From assembly GCF_900105995.1 (NCBI RefSeq), contig NZ_LT629785.1:1736001-1800000 (forward strand): DNA of 64,000 nucleotides, read 5' to 3'. How positions within the stretch are numbered: the first letter of the stretch is position 1; each line of letters begins with the position of its first letter. The notes beneath the pieces are model-generated. The model was not told the origin of the DNA and did no database searches. It saw only the letters and a program-made list of their open reading frames with translations. The translations under genes and the position numbers were made by a program. The stretch comes from Pseudomonas pohangensis (GTDB lineage: Bacteria; Pseudomonadota; Gammaproteobacteria; Pseudomonadales; Pseudomonadaceae). Below, piece after piece: positions 55,450 through 63,737 of this stretch.

Positions 55450-55482
55450 TGTCATGTAATGAAAAGTCCATGTCGTGTGATG
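55450..55482 (+). promoter_or_regulatory. AraC-type direct repeats upstream of the qor operon
   Basis: TGTCATGTAATG (55450-55461) and TGTCGTGTGATG (55471-55482) match at 10 of 12 positions and are spaced by 21 bp, as for AraC-family activator sites. They lie 95-127 bp upstream of the first gene of the operon. Confidence 0.65.
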
Positions 55483-55576
55483 TGAAGCACGCGAGTCAAT
55501 GCTGCACTAGATTTGCTTCACACCGATGGTAGCCCACTGGCCGCCACCCGATTGAACAGCAAACTGGAGAACAGAC

Positions 55577-56557
55577 ATGGCCAAAGTCGTACGCTTTTAT
55601 GAAACCGGCGCCCCGGAGGTCCTGCGTATCGAGGACGCCGAAGTCGGCCAGCCCGGCCCAGGCCAGGTACGCCTGCGGCATGAGGCCGTCGGCCTGAACT
55701 TTGCCGATACCTATTTCCGCAACGGCACCTATCCGATCCCTTTGCCCAACGGCATGGGTGTGGAAGCTGCCGGCGTGGTCGAGGCCATTGGCGAAGGCGT
55801 GACCAATGTTGCCGTCGGTGACAAGGTTTCCTACACCGGTTTCGTCAACACTCTCGGCGCCTACTGCACCGAGCGCCTGATTGATGCTGCACCGCTGATC
55901 AAGCTGCCGGAAGGCATCGATTGTGCCACCGCCGCCGCCATGACCATGCGCGGTCTGACCTCGGCCTACCTGATGCGCCGCATCTATGACTTCAAGGCCG
56001 GTGACACCCTGCTGCTGCACGCCGCTGCCGGCGGTGTCGGTCTGATCGTTGCGCAATGGGCCAAGCTGCTCGGCGTCACCGTGATCGGTACCGTGTCCAG
56101 CGAGGCAAAAGCCGAAGTGGCGCGCGCCCATGGTTGCACCCATACCATCAACTACAGTCACGAAGACGTCGCCCAGCGCGTCCGTGAACTGACCAACGGC
56201 TTCGGCGTCAACGTGGTGTTCGACAGTGTCGGCAAGGATACCTTCATGGCCTCACTGGATTCGCTCAAGCGGCGTGGCCTGATGGTCTGTGTGGGTACCG
56301 CTTCCGGCCCGATAGACGGCTTCAACCCGCAACTGCTGGCGATGAAAGGCTCGCTGTACCTGACCCGCCCGGCACTGGCTGACTACATCGCCGACCCCGC
56401 CGAGAAGGCTGCTCTGGCCGATGAAATCTTCGGTCACATCGCCGCCGGTCGCATCAAGATCGAGATCAACCAGCGCTATGCACTGGAAGACGCCGTACAG
56501 GCCCATCGCGACCTCGAAGCTCGTAAAACCACTGGTTCATCCATCTTCGTTATCTGA
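55577..56557 (+). CDS. Quinone oxidoreductase, zinc-free MDR family
   Basis: 326 residues. QOR-type signatures: GMGVEAAGVVEAIG, AAMTMRGLTSAYLM, LLHAAAGGVGLIVAQWA and VVFDSVG. NADPH-dependent one- or two-electron reduction of quinones or enones, cytosolic. First gene of the AraC-linked cluster. The next gene starts 11 bp downstream behind a GAGGAGG site. Confidence 0.92.
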   Translation: MAKVVRFYETGAPEVLRIEDAEVGQPGPGQVRLRHEAVGLNFADTYFRNGTYPIPLPNGMGVEAAGVVEAIGEGVTNVAVGDKVSYTGFVNTLGAYCTERLIDAAPLIKLPEGIDCATAAAMTMRGLTSAYLMRRIYDFKAGDTLLLHAAAGGVGLIVAQWAKLLGVTVIGTVSSEAKAEVARAHGCTHTINYSHEDVAQRVRELTNGFGVNVVFDSVGKDTFMASLDSLKRRGLMVCVGTASGPIDGFNPQLLAMKGSLYLTRPALADYIADPAEKAALADEIFGHIAAGRIKIEINQRYALEDAVQAHRDLEARKTTGSSIFVI

Positions 56558-56568
56558 GGAGGTTCGCC

Positions 56569-57417
56569 ATGCGTATTGAACAACTTACCTGCAACATAGG
56601 CGCGCAACTGAGCGGCATCAATATCGCCGATGCGATTGATGATGACGGCCTGTTTGAGGAAATCCGCAGTCTGCTGGTCCGGCACAAGGTGCTGTTCCTG
56701 CGCGATCAGGACATCACCCGCGCCGAGCACGTGGCCTTCGCCGAGCGCTTTGGCCAGCTGGAATCGCACCCGGTAGCCGGCAGCCATCCGGATTACCCCG
56801 GCCTGGTGCAGATCTACAAGGATCCGCAAAGCCCGATCGACCGCTACGAAAACGCCTGGCACTCCGACGCCAGCTGGCGTGACGTGCCACCCTTCGGTTG
56901 CGTATTGCGCTGCGTGGAATGCCCGCCGGTCGGCGGCGACACCATGTGGGCCAACATGGCGGTGGCCTATGATCGCCTGCCTGAGCATATCAAGCAGCAG
57001 ATCGAAGGCCTGCGTGCACGGCACAGCATCGAAGCCAGCTTCGGTGCTGCCATGCCTATCGAAAAGCGTCTGGCGCTCAAGGCACAGTTCCCCGACTCCG
57101 AGCACCCGGTGGTGCGTACCCATCCGGATACCGGCGAAAAGATCCTTTATGTCAACGCATTCACCACGCACTTCAGCAACTTCCACACCCCCGAGCGGGT
57201 GCGTTTCGGTCAGGACGCCAACCCTGGCGCCGCCGACCTGCTGCGCTACCTGATCACCCAGGCGTACATCCCCGAGTACCAGGTGCGCTGGCGCTGGCAG
57301 CCCAACAGCATCGCCATCTGGGACAACCGCAGTACCCAGCATTACGCGGTGATGGATTACCCGCCTTGCCATCGCAAGATGGAGCGCGCCGGCATCATTG
57401 GCAGCAAACCCTACTGA
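56569..57417 (+). CDS. TauD/TfdA-family Fe(II)/2-oxoglutarate dioxygenase (copy 2)
   Basis: 282 residues. WHSD supplies His98 and Asp100; His258 in TQHYAV is the distal ligand, and the C-terminal HRKMERAGI carries the 2-oxoglutarate Arg. It resembles the taurine/2,4-D/sulfonate branch of the family, and is distinct from copy 1 over most of its length. Cytosolic. Second gene in the cluster, followed by a BKACE gene after 48 bp. Confidence 0.92.
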   Translation: MRIEQLTCNIGAQLSGINIADAIDDDGLFEEIRSLLVRHKVLFLRDQDITRAEHVAFAERFGQLESHPVAGSHPDYPGLVQIYKDPQSPIDRYENAWHSDASWRDVPPFGCVLRCVECPPVGGDTMWANMAVAYDRLPEHIKQQIEGLRARHSIEASFGAAMPIEKRLALKAQFPDSEHPVVRTHPDTGEKILYVNAFTTHFSNFHTPERVRFGQDANPGAADLLRYLITQAYIPEYQVRWRWQPNSIAIWDNRSTQHYAVMDYPPCHRKMERAGIIGSKPY

Positions 57418-57465
57418 AGCGAATCACCCTGAATCCACTTACATTCAATTATTCGAGGCACAGAT

Positions 57466-58515
57466 ATGAACTTTCTTGATGGTTCCCTCTTCCCTGAAAA
57501 CCAGGACAAACTCGTCATCACCGCTGCTCCTTATGGCCCGGAGTGGTTCCCCTCCGACTATCCGGAAGACATTGCGGTAACCATGGATGAGCAAATCCAG
57601 AAAGCCGTGGACTGCTACGAAGCCGGCGCCTCGGTACTCCACCTGCACGTCCGCGAACTGGACGGCAAGGGCTCCAAGCGCCTGTCGAAGTTCAACGAAC
57701 TGATCGCCGGCGTACGCAAGGCAGTACCGGACATGATCATCCAGGTCGGTGGCTCCATTTCCTTCGCCCCGCCGGAAGACGGCGCGGCTGCCAAGTGGCT
57801 GCATGACGACACCCGGCACATGCTCGCCGACCTCGATCCCAAGCCCGACCAGGTGACGGTAACGGTCAACACCACGCAGATGAACGTCATCGAGCAGATG
57901 GATGTGCGCGACTACGCCGGCACTTCCATGGGTGGCGAAACCTACGAAGCCTACCGCGAGATGATCGTTCCCTCGGGCCCGGGTTTCATCGAAGAGCACG
58001 TCAAGCGTCTCTCCGCTGCCGGCATCCAGAGTGCCTTCCAGTTCTACAACATCAACAGCTACGAGTCGGTGGAGCGCCTGATCCGTCGCGGCGTCTACAA
58101 GGGCCCGCTGGTGTGCAACTGGGTAGCGATTGGTGGTGGCATGGACCAGCCGCACATCTACAGCATGGCCAACTTCCTGCGTGCCGTTCCCGACGGAACC
58201 ATGCTGACGGTAGAAAGCACCATGCTCAACACATTGCCGATCAACATGATGGGCATGGCCATGGGTCTGCACGTGCGTTGCGGTATCGAGGACAACATCT
58301 GGTCCCAGGATCGTTCAGCCAAGGTGACCACTGTCGAGCAGATCCAGCAACTGGTGCGCATCGCCAAGGAGTTCGGTCGTCCGGTCGCCAACGGCAAGGA
58401 AGCCCGCGAGATCCTCAAGATAGGCGTTTTCTACGATACCGTCGAAGAAACTCTGGCTGCCAACGGCTTCGCCCCGAATCCAAAAGGCGGTCAGCAGGGT
58501 TTCCTGCGCAAATGA
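57466..58515 (+). CDS. BKACE (DUF849) beta-keto acid cleavage enzyme
   Basis: 349 residues, TIM-barrel, zinc-dependent Claisen-type enzyme that condenses a beta-keto acid with acetyl-CoA, releasing acetoacetate and a new acyl-CoA. HLHVRELDGKG, with its two metal-site histidines, and the MFGH-equivalent NWVAIGGGMDQPHIY region, then GLHVRCGIEDNIW, are the family's motifs. It probably processes a beta-keto intermediate left by the dioxygenase reaction. Confidence 0.9.
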   Translation: MNFLDGSLFPENQDKLVITAAPYGPEWFPSDYPEDIAVTMDEQIQKAVDCYEAGASVLHLHVRELDGKGSKRLSKFNELIAGVRKAVPDMIIQVGGSISFAPPEDGAAAKWLHDDTRHMLADLDPKPDQVTVTVNTTQMNVIEQMDVRDYAGTSMGGETYEAYREMIVPSGPGFIEEHVKRLSAAGIQSAFQFYNINSYESVERLIRRGVYKGPLVCNWVAIGGGMDQPHIYSMANFLRAVPDGTMLTVESTMLNTLPINMMGMAMGLHVRCGIEDNIWSQDRSAKVTTVEQIQQLVRIAKEFGRPVANGKEAREILKIGVFYDTVEETLAANGFAPNPKGGQQGFLRK

Positions 58516-58529
58516 CTCACTCGCAGTAC

Positions 58530-58608
58530 CGCAGGGGATGACTCACCCCCTGCGTTGAAGTTGGGGCTGGTTAGCCTCGCGGCGTGGAAGGCGCCCAGCG
58601 CTTTCCAC
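58530..58608. other. Two hairpins between BKACE and MFS genes
   Basis: CGCAGGGG/CCCCTGCG (58530-58554, 9-nt loop) just after the BKACE stop, and an 11-bp stem with one G-U pair (58584-58594 with 58598-58608). No T tract follows either. They may tune expression of the downstream genes. Confidence 0.5.
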
Positions 58609-58687
58609 CTGAAAGGTGTGGTGGCGGAAACAGCCTTTGGCCGGTTCCCCCCACACCCCACTTTTACCGGCGATCCGGGGAGACACC

Positions 58688-60019
58688 GTGGCTCATTTCC
58701 ATGTTGATGATAATAATACTGAAGATGACGCGCCCAGCGTGTCACGCACCTATGCATGGATCGTGTTCGCCCTGACCTTTGGTCTGCTGATTTCCGATTA
58801 CATGTCGCGGCAGGTATTGAATGCCGTATTCCCCCTGCTCAAGGGCGAATGGGCACTGACCGATACCCAGCTCGGACTGCTCAGCGGCATCGTTGCCTTG
58901 ATGGTCGGCTTGCTGACCTTCCCTCTTTCGTTACTTGCCGACCGCTTCGGCCGGGTGCGCAGCCTGACCATCATGGCCGTGCTCTGGAGTCTGGCGACGC
59001 TGGGCTGCGCCGTGGCAGAAAACTACGAGCAGATGTTCATCGCGCGTTTTCTGGTTGGCGTCGGTGAAGCCGCCTACGGCAGTGTCGGTATCGCCGTGGT
59101 GGTTTCCGTCTTCCCGCGCAGCATGCGCGCCACGCTGTCGGCAGCATTTATTTCCGGCGGCATGTTCGGCTCGGTGCTGGGTATGGCTACCGGCGGCATC
59201 CTGGCAGAGCATTTCGGCTGGCGCTGGGCGTTTGCCGGCATGGCGACGTTCGGCCTGATGCTGGCAATTCTCTACCCGATCATAGTGCGCGAGTCGCGCA
59301 TTGCCCCCAAGCGTGTCGTTACTGCGGCAAGCAAGGCCGCCGACAAGGTTAGCCGCCCGCTGCGTACCCTGTACTCCAGCCGCTCGGTGCTCAGCGCCTA
59401 TGTCGGTAGCGGTCTGCAGCTGTTTGTCGGTGGCACCGTGATCGTCTGGATGCCCAGCTTCCTCAACCGTTATTACGGCATGGCAACCGACAGGGCCGGT
59501 GCAGTGGCATCGATCATCGTGCTCTGTAGCGGCATCGGCATGGTCCTGTGCGGCATCCTCAGTGACCGCATGTGCCGCAACCGCCCGGATCGCAAGATCA
59601 GTCTGTGCATCGCTTACTGCCTGGGTAGCTGTGCGTTGCTGTCGCTGGCCTTTGCCCTGCCCTTTGGCATCCCGCAACTGGTGCTGATCTGCGTGGGCAT
59701 GCTGATTGCCGCCGGCACCTCGGGACCGGCCGGGGCGATGGTCGCCAACCTGACCCACTACAAGGTGCACGGCACCGCCTTTGCCACCCTGACCCTGGCC
59801 AACAACCTGCTCGGCCTGGCCACCGGCCCGCTGATCACCGGCAAGGTGTCCGACATGATCGGACTGGATAAAGCCTTCCAGCTGGTACCGCTGATCAGTA
59901 TTGCCTCGGCGGCAGTGTTCTTGTATGCCAAGCGTCACTATCACAACGACATGGACCGCCTGAAAAACAACGGCGTCGATGAGACTGCCACTGAAGCCCT
60001 GGTGGAGATACAACCATGA
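58688..60019 (+). CDS. MFS transporter
   Basis: 443 residues, twelve predicted membrane segments. LADRFGRVRSL is the loop 2-3 motif, and GVGEAAYGSVGIAVV the helix 4-5 region. GTG at 58688 behind GGGGAG is chosen over an upstream TTG. The stop overlaps the start of the DsbA-family gene (ATGA), so it is translationally coupled. Likely uptake carrier for the cluster's substrate. Confidence 0.92.
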   Translation: MAHFHVDDNNTEDDAPSVSRTYAWIVFALTFGLLISDYMSRQVLNAVFPLLKGEWALTDTQLGLLSGIVALMVGLLTFPLSLLADRFGRVRSLTIMAVLWSLATLGCAVAENYEQMFIARFLVGVGEAAYGSVGIAVVVSVFPRSMRATLSAAFISGGMFGSVLGMATGGILAEHFGWRWAFAGMATFGLMLAILYPIIVRESRIAPKRVVTAASKAADKVSRPLRTLYSSRSVLSAYVGSGLQLFVGGTVIVWMPSFLNRYYGMATDRAGAVASIIVLCSGIGMVLCGILSDRMCRNRPDRKISLCIAYCLGSCALLSLAFALPFGIPQLVLICVGMLIAAGTSGPAGAMVANLTHYKVHGTAFATLTLANNLLGLATGPLITGKVSDMIGLDKAFQLVPLISIASAAVFLYAKRHYHNDMDRLKNNGVDETATEALVEIQP

Positions 60020-60678
60020 ACCGGCCTCTGCGCATCAGCGTGTTCTTCGACTTCATTTGCCCCTGGTGCCTGATCGGCAAGCGCAACCTGACTCAGGCTC
60101 TGCAGTTGTTTGCTGCCGAGCAGCCACAGACACCTGTAGAACTGGACTGGATCGGCGTGCAACTGTTGCCCGACCTGCCGGCTACCGGCGTGCCTTTTGC
60201 CGAGTTCTACCTGAACCGACTGGGCAGCGCCGAAGCAGTACGCCAGCGGCAGGCACAGGTACAGGCGGCCGCTGCCAGTGCCGATCTGGATATCGATCTG
60301 CAGCGCATCCCGCGCATGCCCAATACCGCCGACGCCCATCGTCTGCTGTCGCACGCCAGTGCCCTGGGTACTGCGACACAGCTTGAAGAGCTGCTCGAAA
60401 GACTGTTCGCCGCCTACTTCATGCACGGCCAGAATATCGGCGACAGCGCCACCCTGCTGGAGATTGCCGAGGCCTGTGGCTATCCGCGGGCACCCCTGGT
60501 CAACTCCTTGCGCGGCGACGGCGCACCCTTCTATGGCCCGGGCGTAACCAGCAGAGGCGGCGTGCCCACCTTTGTCTTCAACCAGCGCCTGGTGCTGTCC
60601 GGCGCCCAGCCTGCGCAGGTTCTGCTTGGCGGAATGTTGAACGCCATCGAACAACACAGGCAAGCGAGCCCGGTATGA
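60016..60678 (+). CDS. DsbA-family/FrnE-like thioredoxin-fold oxidoreductase
   Basis: 220 residues without a signal peptide, thioredoxin fold with helical insertion. CPWC at residues 15-18 is the redox motif; the cis-Pro lies in GGVPTFVF. FrnE-like/2-hydroxychromene-2-carboxylate isomerase branch. Cytosolic isomerase or disulfide/sulfhydryl role. Both ends overlap neighbours by 4 bp (ATGA), typical of a tightly coupled operon. Confidence 0.9.
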   Translation: MNRPLRISVFFDFICPWCLIGKRNLTQALQLFAAEQPQTPVELDWIGVQLLPDLPATGVPFAEFYLNRLGSAEAVRQRQAQVQAAAASADLDIDLQRIPRMPNTADAHRLLSHASALGTATQLEELLERLFAAYFMHGQNIGDSATLLEIAEACGYPRAPLVNSLRGDGAPFYGPGVTSRGGVPTFVFNQRLVLSGAQPAQVLLGGMLNAIEQHRQASPV

Positions 60679-61010
60679 GCCAGCATATTGCCCTCTCAGC
60701 AGCACAGCTACCCGCCAGTGGTGCACGTGCTGGCCTGCAGATAGACGGCAGAAATCTGGCGCTATTCAATGTCGACGGCACGCTCTACGCCATCGACGAC
60801 AGTTGTCCGCACCAGGGCGCTTCGCTGCTCGGCGGCGACTTGCAGGGGCGCATGATCCAGTGCCGCGCCCATGGCCTGCGCTTCGATCTGGCCAGCGGCT
60901 GCCTGGCCAACGTCAGCAAGTTCGATCTCGCCGCCTATCCGGTGGAAGTCTGCGACGGCAAGACCTTTCTGTTATTCCCCGCCGACCCCTCCCAGGAGTC
61001 TGGACAGTGA
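60675..61010 (+). CDS. Rieske [2Fe-2S] ferredoxin
   Basis: 111 residues. Cluster ligands Cys44 and His46 (CPH) and Cys63 and His66 (CRAH), spacing as in Rieske ferredoxins. Soluble electron carrier that could serve an oxygenase or the pathway's reductase. The last 7 residues are encoded by the first part of a segment duplicated at the start of the downstream exporter gene, so its C-terminus was probably reshaped. The stop overlaps a relic GTG start (see findings). Confidence 0.92.
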   Translation: MSQHIALSAAQLPASGARAGLQIDGRNLALFNVDGTLYAIDDSCPHQGASLLGGDLQGRMIQCRAHGLRFDLASGCLANVSKFDLAAYPVEVCDGKTFLLFPADPSQESGQ

Positions 61011-61041
61011 GTAGCAGTGCTTGCCGCCTGCCGAACACCCC
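60990..61041 (+). repeat. Partial duplication of the exporter gene start (left copy)
   Basis: The 31 bp at 60990-61020 match 61201-61231 at 26 positions, and the likeness continues more weakly to 61041 (39 of 52 overall). The duplicated stretch contains the ribosome binding site and first codons of the exporter gene; the two copies are offset by 211 bp. Confidence 0.8.
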
Positions 61042-61115
61042 AAGCCACGCGCCAATGCCGGGCTTGGTCCTGTGCATGCGCACCCCGCTACGGCGCGGGC
61101 AACACATCCATCAAC

Positions 61116-61153
61116 TGAACACTTGTGTTCAATATTGATCGTGATAGTATATT
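61116..61153 (+). promoter_or_regulatory. Palindromic operator and promoter for the exporter gene
   Basis: TGAACACTTGTGTTCA (61116-61131) is a perfect palindrome (7-bp arms, 2-bp centre). A possible -35 (TTGTGT, 61124) overlaps it, with TATATT (61148-61153) 18 bp downstream as -10. Within the 207-bp gap there is no other gene. A repressor bound here would block the promoter. Confidence 0.6.
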
Positions 61154-61200
61154 TACCGAATCGATGCCCTGATGGCTTTCCCCCCGATCCCATCAGTACA

Positions 61201-61252
61201 TCCCAGGAGTCTGCCCAATGAGTGCCAGTGCATTCACCGCGCTGAACACCCG
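61201..61252 (+). repeat. Partial duplication of the exporter gene start (right copy)
   Basis: Counterpart of the stretch at 60990-61041. It includes the functional ribosome binding site CAGGAG and the first eleven codons of the exporter gene. Confidence 0.8.
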
Positions 61253-62234
61253 CGGCCGTGAACTGCTGCCCGGCTTCATCGTCAGCGTGATCGTCGCTGC
61301 GGCCGCCACCTTCCTTTCCGAGCATTACGGCGCCCCGGTAATGCTGTTCGCCCTGCTGCTGGGCATGGCGCTGAACTTCCTTTCCGGCGACAGCAAGTGC
61401 AAGCCGGGCATCGAATTCACCGCCCGCGAAGTGCTGCGCATCGGCGTGGCCCTGCTGGGCATGCGTATTACCCTCGGGCAGATCGCCGAACTGGGCTGGC
61501 AGCCGGTGGCACTGATCGTCTTCTCCGTAGCCGCGACCATCCTGCTGTCCATGCTGGTAGCGCGCCTGATGGGTTTCCAGAGCCTGTTCGGCCTGCTCAG
61601 CGGTGGCGCCACGGCAATCTGCGGGGCTTCCGCAGCCATGGCCATTTCCGCCGCCCTGCCCAGTCATGAGGGCAAGGAAAAAGCCACGCTGTTCACCGTC
61701 ATCGGTGTCTCCGCGCTGTCCACCCTGGCGATGATCAGTTATCCGATGATTGCCGGCTGGTTCGAGCTGTCACCTACCGAAGCCGGGATTTTTCTGGGCG
61801 CTACCATTCACGATGTGGCGCAGGTAGTCGGTGCCGGTTACAGCATGTCCCACGAGACCGGCGACGTCGCCACCGTGGTCAAACTGATGCGCGTGGGCAT
61901 GCTGCTACCGGTGATTCTGTGTGCCGCCATGATTACCCGGGCACGCACCAAAGGCAGCGATTTCCATGGCAAACGCCCGCCCTTGCTGCCCTGGTTTGCC
62001 GTCGGCTTCATCGTGCTGGCCAGTATCAACAGCACCGGTTTCGTGCCGACCATCGTCCAGAGCTTCGGCAACGAACTGTCACGCTGGATGCTGGTTATCG
62101 CCATCAGCGCGCTGGGGATGAAAACGCAGATCAAGGAACTCACATCCGTCGGCATCAAGCCAATTCTGCTGATGTTCGGAGAAACCATTTTCCTGGTGGT
62201 GCTGGTGCTTGCAGCCTTGCACTGGTGGCTATGA
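61218..62234 (+). CDS. UPF0324/YeiH-type putative sulfate/sulfite exporter (copy 2)
   Basis: 338 residues, about ten membrane segments. Same signatures as copy 1: LLGMALNFLSGDS, GVALLGMRITLGQI, GGATAICGASAAMAI and FLGATIHDVAQVVGAGYS. Here it lies 207 bp after the Rieske gene and has its own promoter/operator, although the duplicated stretch shows that it was once directly attached to that gene. Probably exports an inorganic sulfur product. Confidence 0.88.
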   Translation: MSASAFTALNTRGRELLPGFIVSVIVAAAATFLSEHYGAPVMLFALLLGMALNFLSGDSKCKPGIEFTAREVLRIGVALLGMRITLGQIAELGWQPVALIVFSVAATILLSMLVARLMGFQSLFGLLSGGATAICGASAAMAISAALPSHEGKEKATLFTVIGVSALSTLAMISYPMIAGWFELSPTEAGIFLGATIHDVAQVVGAGYSMSHETGDVATVVKLMRVGMLLPVILCAAMITRARTKGSDFHGKRPPLLPWFAVGFIVLASINSTGFVPTIVQSFGNELSRWMLVIAISALGMKTQIKELTSVGIKPILLMFGETIFLVVLVLAALHWWL

Positions 62235-62369
62235 CGCGGACCACACAGTAGACGCCGCTACACCAGAATTTCAGGAATATTTACGGGCTGGCCGCAAGCC
62301 AATGGCTTCATGCACCCGCAATTTATCAGCGGACGCCCAGGACGGCCGTAACAACAGGAGTACACCAGC

Positions 62370-63230
62370 ATGACCCAACCGGACCCGCAGCCACGTATGT
62401 CGCCGGGCGCAAGAAAGCCGCCTGCCATCAAGGGTTTTCTGTTTGAGATGGTCAAGGTCGGCAACCAGCGCCTGCGCGTGGGCATCCGCCACAGCCGCAA
62501 GGGTGGCATTCCGTTGCTGCTGTTCAACGGCATCGGTGGCAACGCCGAGCTGCTGCAACCCTTTGTCGATGCATTGCCGGATCGCACCGTAATCACCTTC
62601 GACATTCCCGGCGTCGGTCACTCGCCCATGCCTTCGCGGCCCTACCGCCTGTCCGGTATCGCCCGCCTGGCGCACTTGCTGCTGCAACAGCTGGGCTATT
62701 TGCAGGTGGATGTGCTGGGTATTTCCTGGGGTGGCACCGTGGCCCAGCAGTTTGCCCGTGACTACCGGCGCCAGTGCCGCAAGCTGATACTGGCCGCCAC
62801 CACCCCCGGGGTGATCATGTTCCCCGGCAAGCTGAGCACCATTCTGAAAATGTCATCGCCGCGGCGTTATCTGGATGTGGATTACGCACGCCGTATCGTC
62901 GGTGACATCTACGGCGGTGTCTTCCGCCGTAACCCGGAGCTTGGCCGCGAGCACTTCCAGCATGTGCGCTGGCAGTCGCGCCTGGGCTACTACCTGCAGC
63001 TGTTCGCCATTTCCGGCTGGAGCAGCCTGCCCTGGCTGCACAAGTTGCAGCAGCCGACGCTGATCATGGTTGGCCAGGATGATCCGATCACCCCGCCCGC
63101 CAATGGCCGCCTGATGCACGTAATGATGCCCAACGCCGAACTCTGGCACAGCCAGTGCGGCCACCTGTTTCTGGTTACCGAAGCCGAAGCCTCGGCGGCA
63201 GCGGTACATACCTTCCTGCAACAACCTTGA
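62370..63230 (+). CDS. phaZ: PhaZ-type poly(3-hydroxyalkanoate) depolymerase / alpha-beta hydrolase
   Basis: 286 residues, alpha/beta hydrolase. Nucleophile elbow GISWGG (Ser119), acid in VGQDDPITPP and His in CGHLFLV near residue 267. SPRRYLDVDY, IYGGVFRRNP and the WLHKLQQPTL segment closely follow the intracellular medium-chain PHA depolymerases of pseudomonads; a paralogous esterase is possible. The first 25 residues are unusual for that family. Confidence 0.85.
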   Translation: MTQPDPQPRMSPGARKPPAIKGFLFEMVKVGNQRLRVGIRHSRKGGIPLLLFNGIGGNAELLQPFVDALPDRTVITFDIPGVGHSPMPSRPYRLSGIARLAHLLLQQLGYLQVDVLGISWGGTVAQQFARDYRRQCRKLILAATTPGVIMFPGKLSTILKMSSPRRYLDVDYARRIVGDIYGGVFRRNPELGREHFQHVRWQSRLGYYLQLFAISGWSSLPWLHKLQQPTLIMVGQDDPITPPANGRLMHVMMPNAELWHSQCGHLFLVTEAEASAAAVHTFLQQP

Positions 63231-63247
63231 GCGTCCCGGAGAACATC

Positions 63248-63724
63248 ATGCAACAGACCAATTCCAGCAGCGCCAAGCTGATTGCCGACCTCAATTTGCG
63301 CGTTGGCGAAGAACTCGGCAAATCCAACTGGACCAGTATCGAGCAGGGACGCATTGATGACTTTGCCAAAGCCACCGACGACCATCAGTGGATCCATGTC
63401 GACCCGCAGCGTGCCGCCAGCGAAGGCCCTTTTGGCGGCACCATCGGCCATGGCTTCCTCAGCCTGTCGCTGCTCGCACCAACCCTGTTCGAAGTACTGA
63501 TCGATCCGCTGCAGGTAAAGCAGGCGGTCAACTATGGCCTCGACAAGGTGCGTTTCATTGCCCCGGTGCGGGCCGGCAAGCGGGTGCGCAACTGCATCCG
63601 TCTGCTCGCCGTTGAAGACAAGGGTCGTGGCCGCTGGCTGGTGACCACCGAGAACACTATTGAAATCGAAGGCGAGGACAAGCCGGCGTTGATCGCGCAA
63701 AACCTCGTATTGCTCAGCGCCTGA
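63248..63724 (+). CDS. MaoC-like (R)-specific enoyl-CoA hydratase
   Basis: 158 residues, hot-dog fold. Hydratase motif: DFAKATDDHQWIHVDPQRA and FGGTIGHGFLSLSL carry the Asp/His pair of PhaJ-type enzymes that feed (R)-3-hydroxyacyl-CoA to PHA synthesis. ATG at 63248 with GGAG upstream. Its place next to the PhaZ gene suggests a PHA-linked role. Confidence 0.92.
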   Translation: MQQTNSSSAKLIADLNLRVGEELGKSNWTSIEQGRIDDFAKATDDHQWIHVDPQRAASEGPFGGTIGHGFLSLSLLAPTLFEVLIDPLQVKQAVNYGLDKVRFIAPVRAGKRVRNCIRLLAVEDKGRGRWLVTTENTIEIEGEDKPALIAQNLVLLSA

Positions 63725-63737
63725 AGAGGAACTCCCC

